Assembly (NCBI RefSeq): GCF_004028635.1
Contig: NZ_RQJW01000011.1
Location: forward strand, 62,001 to 126,000
From: Streptomyces cyaneus
GTDB taxonomy: Bacteria > Actinomycetota > Actinomycetes > Streptomycetales > Streptomycetaceae
Direction: 5' to 3'
DNA length: 64,000 bases
Under the pieces are notes generated by a model. That model made no database searches, was not told the origin of the DNA, and saw only the letters and a program-made list of their open reading frames with translations. Within the stretch, counting starts at the first letter, position 1, and every line of letters starts with the position of its first letter. This document shows positions 60,275 to 64,000 of the stretch, in pieces. Both the position numbers and the translations under genes were made by a program.

Positions 60275-60754
60275 GTGCGCCGCGCCGTCTGTCCCGGGTC
60301 GTTCGACCCGATCACCAACGGACATCTCGACATCATTTCCCGCGCCTCCAGGCTGTACGACGAGGTCTACGTCGCAGTCATGATCAACAAGGCCAAGAAG
60401 GGCCTGTTCGAGGTCGACGAACGGCTCGACCTGATCCGCCAGGTCACGGCCGAGTACGAGAACGTGCGGATCGAGGCCTTCCACGGCCTCCTCGTCGACT
60501 TCTGCAAGCAGCGAGACATCCCCGCCATCGTCAAGGGCCTGCGCGCGGTCAGCGACTTCGACTACGAGCTGCAGATGGCCCAGATGAACAACGGCCTGTC
60601 CGGCGTCGAGACGCTGTTCGTGCCGACCAACCCGACCTACAGCTTCCTGTCCTCCTCGCTCGTCAAGGAAGTCGCCACCTGGGGCGGGGACGTCTCCCAC
60701 CTGGTGCCGCCCGTGGTCCTCGAAGCCCTGAACAAGCGCCTCCGCAGGGACTGA
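60275..60754 (+). CDS. coaD: Phosphopantetheine adenylyltransferase
   Basis: The GTG at 60275 with GAGGG upstream gives the usual 159 residues (RRAVCPGSFDPITNGHLDII). An ATG at 60245, overlapping the rsmD stop, would add ten residues and is the alternative. It has the T/HxGH nucleotide-binding motif (TNGH), IVKGLRAVSDFDYELQMAQMN and FLSSSLVKEVATWGGDVSHLVP. It catalyses the penultimate step of CoA synthesis. Confidence 0.95.
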   Translation: MRRAVCPGSFDPITNGHLDIISRASRLYDEVYVAVMINKAKKGLFEVDERLDLIRQVTAEYENVRIEAFHGLLVDFCKQRDIPAIVKGLRAVSDFDYELQMAQMNNGLSGVETLFVPTNPTYSFLSSSLVKEVATWGGDVSHLVPPVVLEALNKRLRRD

Positions 60755-60812
60755 TGGGGCTACAGTCGTCCCGTCCGTCTCCATCACAGCTGTAGAGAGT
60801 GGCGAGCACACG

Positions 60813-61892
60813 GTGGACGTACAGAAGAAGCTCGACGAGATCGTCGCGGCCGTCTCGGGTGCCCGGTCGATGCCCATGTCGGCCTCGTGCGTGGTCAACC
60901 GAGCCGAACTGCTCTCGATGCTCGAGCAGGTCCGCGAGGCCCTGCCCGGCTCCCTCGCCCAGGCCCAGGAGCTGATCGGCGACCGCGAGCAGATGGTCGA
61001 GCAGGCCCGTCAGGAGGCCGAGCGGATCATCCACTCCGCGCACGCCGAGCGCGGCTCCCTGATCTCCGACACCGAGGTCGCCCGCCGCTCCCAGGCCGAG
61101 GCCGACCGCATCCTCGCCGAGGCCCGCAAGGAGGCCGAGGACATCCGTGCGGAGGCCGACGACTACGTCGACTCCAAGCTCGCCAACTTCGAGGTCGTCC
61201 TCACCAAGACCCTCGGCTCCGTCGGCCGCGGCCGCGAGAAACTCCTCGGCACCGGCCCCGGCACCGACGAGCAGGGCTACGAGGACGAGGACGCCCCCGA
61301 GCGCAGCCACGACCCCGAGACCCTGCGCCGCACCGCCGACGAGTACGTCGACGTCAAGCTCGGCGCCTTCGAGGCGGTCCTGGCCAAGACCCTGGAGGCC
61401 GTCGGCCGAGGCCGCCAGAAGCTGCACGGCCGTATCGCCACCGACGACCTCGGCGCCCTCGCCGACGACCTCAGCACCGTCCAGCACTCCAGCGACGCCG
61501 ACTACCTCGCCGACCTCGCCGCCCTCGCGGAGCAGGACGCCCCGGCGGCCCCCGCCGAGCAGCCCGCACAGCAACAGCAGCAGTACGACCAGCAGCCGGC
61601 CGTGCAGCCGGCGTACGGCTACCAGCAGCAGAACGCGGATCCGTACGGCGGCTACCAGCAGGGCTACGGCGGCCAGCAGGATCCGTACGGCTACCAGCAG
61701 GCCGACCCCTACGCCTATCAGGGCTACGCCCCCCAGCAGGCCGCCTACGACCCGAACCAGCCCCAGCACCAGGCCGCCCAGCAGACCTCGCAGGGCACCC
61801 AGGGCTACGCCCTCGACGAGACCAGCCTCTTCGACACCAGCATGATCAGTGCGGAGCAGTTGCGGGCCTACGAGCAGGGGCGCGGCCAGTAA
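60813..61892 (+). CDS. Coiled-coil DivIVA-like cell-division-associated protein with Gln/Tyr-rich tail
   Basis: The 359-residue protein starts at the GTG at 60813. The N-terminal ~160 residues are coiled coil (AELLSMLEQVREALPGSLAQA, EQARQEAERIIHSAHAE, RILAEARKEAEDIRAEADDYV). A motif of the type DxYVDxKLxxFExVLxKTLxxVGRGRxKL occurs twice (about 116-145 and 175-205). The last ~130 residues are Gln/Tyr/Pro/Gly low complexity. Streptomyces annotations call it a cell division initiation protein. A role as scaffold at the pole or septum is inferred. Confidence 0.82.
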   Translation: MDVQKKLDEIVAAVSGARSMPMSASCVVNRAELLSMLEQVREALPGSLAQAQELIGDREQMVEQARQEAERIIHSAHAERGSLISDTEVARRSQAEADRILAEARKEAEDIRAEADDYVDSKLANFEVVLTKTLGSVGRGREKLLGTGPGTDEQGYEDEDAPERSHDPETLRRTADEYVDVKLGAFEAVLAKTLEAVGRGRQKLHGRIATDDLGALADDLSTVQHSSDADYLADLAALAEQDAPAAPAEQPAQQQQQYDQQPAVQPAYGYQQQNADPYGGYQQGYGGQQDPYGYQQADPYAYQGYAPQQAAYDPNQPQHQAAQQTSQGTQGYALDETSLFDTSMISAEQLRAYEQGRGQ

Positions 61893-61905
61893 GGGGCCAC
61901 CCGAT

Positions 61906-61935
61906 TGGGCCGTGAGCGAAAGGTCCAGTATCCTG
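61906..61935 (+). promoter_or_regulatory. Promoter of the yceD-rpmF-rnc operon
   Basis: TTGGGC (61906-61911) and TATCCT (61930-61935) are 18 bp apart. The start site would be near 61942, giving a ~90-nt leader before the GTG at 62031. Confidence 0.5.
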
Positions 61936-62030
61936 GCTCTTCGGTCGCGCGTACGTCCGCGATCAACGCTGCCCGGGAACACCGCAGGGCAGCAACCCTC
62001 TGAGCTCAGCAGATCGAAAGCAGGAATGGC

Positions 62031-62672
62031 GTGACAGCCCGCCTCGACCACCGCAACCCCCTCGTGTTCGACACGCACGAGCTGGGCCGGCGGCCTGGTG
62101 CGCTGCAGCGCCTGACCCGCACGGTCGACGCTCCCAAGGACTTCGGTATCCAAGGGGTCGTCGGAGTGCCGGAAGGCGCTCCGGTGGAGCTCGAGCTCCG
62201 GCTCGAGTCGGTCATGGAAGGTGTGCTTGTCACAGGCACCGGCCGTGCACAGGCCGAGGGGGAGTGCGTAAGGTGTCTGGAGCCGCTTCAGCTCGACGTC
62301 GAAGCGGACTTCCAGGAGATGTTCTCGTACCCTGACGCCGACGACCGGGGCCGCGTGCACCATGCGGAACCCGGCGACGACGCCGAGGACGACGAGGACA
62401 GGCTCTTTCTCGAGGACGGCATGTTCGACCTCGAATCCGTGCTGCGCGATGCGGTGGTGCTTGCACTGCCGATGCAGCCGGTGTGCCAGGAAGACTGCCC
62501 GGGACTGTGCGCCGAGTGCGGCGCACGCCTCGCGGACGACCCGGACCACCACCATGACGCCGTCGACATCCGTTGGGCGGCACTGCAGGGACTCGCCGGT
62601 TCACTCGGAGACGGCGAGAAGGACGAGAAGAGCGGCGCCGAACCTGGCGTCGACGAGAAGCAGGAGAAGTAG
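62031..62672 (+). CDS. DUF177 (YceD) family protein
   Basis: The 213-residue protein starts at the GTG at 62031. The YceD pattern is GVPEGAPVELELRLESVMEGVLVTGTG, then GECVRCLEPL, an acidic middle, LPMQPVCQEDCPGLCAECG, and an acidic tail. The Cys groups probably bind zinc. YceD is linked to 23S rRNA processing and is almost always immediately upstream of rpmF, as here (2-nt gap). Confidence 0.92.
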   Translation: MTARLDHRNPLVFDTHELGRRPGALQRLTRTVDAPKDFGIQGVVGVPEGAPVELELRLESVMEGVLVTGTGRAQAEGECVRCLEPLQLDVEADFQEMFSYPDADDRGRVHHAEPGDDAEDDEDRLFLEDGMFDLESVLRDAVVLALPMQPVCQEDCPGLCAECGARLADDPDHHHDAVDIRWAALQGLAGSLGDGEKDEKSGAEPGVDEKQEK

Positions 62673-62674
62673 CC

Positions 62675-62848
62675 GTGGCTGTTCCGAAGCGGAAGATGTC
62701 GCGCAGCAACACGCGCCACCGCCGGTCGCAGTGGAAGGCTGCGGTCACCCCCCTGGTTGCGTGCGAGCGCTGCCACGAGCCCAAGCAGCAGCACATTGCG
62801 TGCCCGTCTTGCGGCACCTACAACAAGCGCCAGGTCCTCGAGGTCTGA
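62675..62848 (+). CDS. rpmF: 50S ribosomal protein L32
   Basis: The 57-residue protein starts at the GTG at 62675. It reads [20 protein letters not shown], with CERCHEPK and [13 protein letters not shown] carrying two CxxC zinc pairs. It lies between yceD and rnc in one operon. Confidence 0.97.
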   Translation: MAVPKRKMSRSNTRHRRSQWKAAVTPLVACERCHEPKQQHIACPSCGTYNKRQVLEV

Positions 62849-62867
62849 GCGGCTGGTGAGAGGCACT

Positions 62868-63662
62868 GTGTCCACGCCTAAGAAGAACGCAGCGGACAAC
62901 ACGGCCTCGTCCCACACGCTGTTGGAAGGGCGGCTCGGGTACAAGCTCGAGTCCGCCCTTCTGGTGCGTGCGCTGACCCACCGCTCGTACGCATACGAGA
63001 ACGGCGGTCTGCCCACCAACGAGCGCCTGGAGTTCCTCGGGGACTCCGTCCTCGGCCTCGTGGTTACGGACACGCTGTACCGCACCCACCCCGACCTGCC
63101 CGAAGGCCAGCTGGCCAAGCTGCGGGCCGCGGTGGTCAACTCGCGTGCGCTGGCGGAGGTCGGTCGTGGCCTCGAACTCGGCTCCTTCATCCGGCTCGGC
63201 CGCGGTGAAGAGGGCACGGGCGGCCGGGACAAGGCGTCCATCCTCGCCGACACCCTGGAAGCGGTGATCGGTGCGGTCTATCTCGACCAGGGCCTGGACT
63301 CGGCGGCGGAGCTGGTGCACCGCCTGTTCGACCCCCTGATCGAGAAGTCCTCGAACCTCGGAGCCGGCCTGGACTGGAAGACGTCCCTCCAGGAGCTCAC
63401 CGCGACCGAGGGGCTCGGTGTCCCCGAGTACCTGGTCACGGAGACCGGTCCCGACCACGAGAAGACCTTCACTGCTGCCGCCCGCGTCGGAGGCGTCTCG
63501 TACGGCACCGGCACCGGCCGCAGCAAGAAGGAGGCGGAGCAGCAGGCCGCGGAATCCGCGTGGCGGTCCATCAAGGCCGCGGCGGACGAGCGCGCCAAGC
63601 AGGCGAAGGCGGCAGCCGATGCCGCCGAGCCGGACGCCGACGCGTCGTCGGCCTCCGCCTGA
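62868..63662 (+). CDS. rnc: Ribonuclease III
   Basis: The GTG at 62868 has GAGAGG 4 nt upstream; a GTG at 62856 is possible. The 264-residue enzyme has the RNase III signature [36 protein letters not shown] with the second acidic site, and a dsRNA-binding domain ([25 protein letters not shown]). A disordered Ala-rich tail follows. It processes rRNA and regulates mRNAs; in S. coelicolor the orthologue is AbsB, needed for antibiotic production. Confidence 0.95.
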   Translation: MSTPKKNAADNTASSHTLLEGRLGYKLESALLVRALTHRSYAYENGGLPTNERLEFLGDSVLGLVVTDTLYRTHPDLPEGQLAKLRAAVVNSRALAEVGRGLELGSFIRLGRGEEGTGGRDKASILADTLEAVIGAVYLDQGLDSAAELVHRLFDPLIEKSSNLGAGLDWKTSLQELTATEGLGVPEYLVTETGPDHEKTFTAAARVGGVSYGTGTGRSKKEAEQQAAESAWRSIKAAADERAKQAKAAADAAEPDADASSASA

Positions 63663-63677
63663 CCGAACAGCGCGATC

Positions 63678-63713
63678 CGAGCGCCCGTGCCCGCCCTGGG
63701 CCGGGCGCTCGGC
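63678..63713 (+). terminator. Terminator after rnc
   Basis: CCGAGCGCCCG (63678-63688) pairs perfectly with CGGGCGCTCGG (63703-63713), 15 nt after the stop. Confidence 0.8.
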
Positions 63714-63725
63714 TCATATCCTCAG

Positions 63726-63769
63726 TCGTAGAAACACGGTCGTAGGAACACGGGGGAGTACGGGGGAGT
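63726..63769 (+). repeat. Two short tandem repeats before mutM
   Basis: TCGTAGAAACACGG/TCGTAGGAACACGG (63726-63753, 14-bp period) runs into ACGGGGGAGT twice (63750-63769, 10-bp period). The second repeat supplies two ribosome-binding tracts before the ATG at 63771. Confidence 0.7.
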
Positions 63770-63770
63770 C

Positions 63771-64000
63771 ATGCCCGAGTTGCCCGAGGTCGAGGTGGTC
63801 CGGCGCGGTCTGGAGCGGTGGGTCGCCCATCGCACCGTCGCCGACGCCGAGGTGCTGCACCCGCGTGCCGTACGCCGGCACATCGCCGGCGCGGACGACT
63901 TCGCGCACCGCCTCAAGGGCCACCGCATCGGGGTCCCCAGCCGCCGCGGCAAGTACCTGTGGCTGCCATTGGAGGACACCGGCCAGTCGATCCTGGCGCA
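63771..64000 (+). CDS. mutM: Formamidopyrimidine-DNA glycosylase, 3' truncated by window end
   Basis: The first 76 codons are visible from the ATG at 63771. The N terminus [15 protein letters not shown] carries the catalytic Pro2 and Glu3 of Fpg, and [14 protein letters not shown] follows. The enzyme excises 8-oxoguanine and has lyase activity. Its place after rnc matches the actinobacterial order. The C-terminal zinc finger lies beyond the window. Confidence 0.95.
   Translation, partial: MPELPEVEVVRRGLERWVAHRTVADAEVLHPRAVRRHIAGADDFAHRLKGHRIGVPSRRGKYLWLPLEDTGQSILA

Overview
The window is a high-GC actinobacterial chromosome segment, almost certainly Streptomyces. Third codon positions are almost always G or C, GTG and TTG starts are common, and the gene order matches the S. 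coelicolor core around accB-accE, two conservons, gltX, ndgR-leuCD, hupS, gpsA-ddlA, thiL-thiD, rpmB, recG, coaD, rpmF-rnc-mutM. Orthology statements come from recalled synteny and motifs; no database search was run.

Layout. 1-10480 is accessory: a 5'-truncated family 3 glycosidase, a membrane protein with a glycine-rich tail, a secreted trypsin, a decayed chloramphenicol-type MFS efflux pseudogene facing a YdeI-like gene across a large palindromic operator, a 177-bp MITE, a YceI protein and a family 8 polysaccharide lyase. 10635-12470 is the acyl-CoA carboxylase pair accB-accE. 12915-23440 holds two complete conservons in tandem on the minus strand (CvnA sensor, CvnB roadblock, CvnC DUF742, CvnD GTPase). 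24046-25776 holds a small repeat-containing protein, a lipoprotein and an I36-type inhibitor.

26045-32012 carries a FAA-family hydrolase, gltX, a secreted propeller-like protein, a HAD hydrolase and a five-gene Gln/Glu tRNA cluster. 32067-42587 covers a MerR regulator facing a DUF4188 gene, ndgR facing leuCD, HU with a histone-H1-like tail, cofC, an acyltransferase overlapping gpsA, ddlA, a DUF3515 lipoprotein and a stand-alone Lrp domain. 42794-48792 has thiL-thiD, a FAD monooxygenase and an AfsR-like giant regulator.

48925-64000 is the rpmB-DAK2-recG-rsmD-coaD-yceD-rpmF-rnc-mutM block. It is interrupted by an HSP90-family chaperone translationally coupled to a 987-residue repeat protein. 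The most striking element is in recG: a 338-residue intein inserted exactly inside the Walker A motif. It starts with Ala and shows the Trp-Cys-Thr signature of class 3 inteins, and the first LAGLIDADG motif of its endonuclease has lost the catalytic Asp.

Many genes are followed by clear GC hairpins. Several starts have a TANNNT box 6 nt upstream and no Shine-Dalgarno sequence, which suggests leaderless mRNAs.
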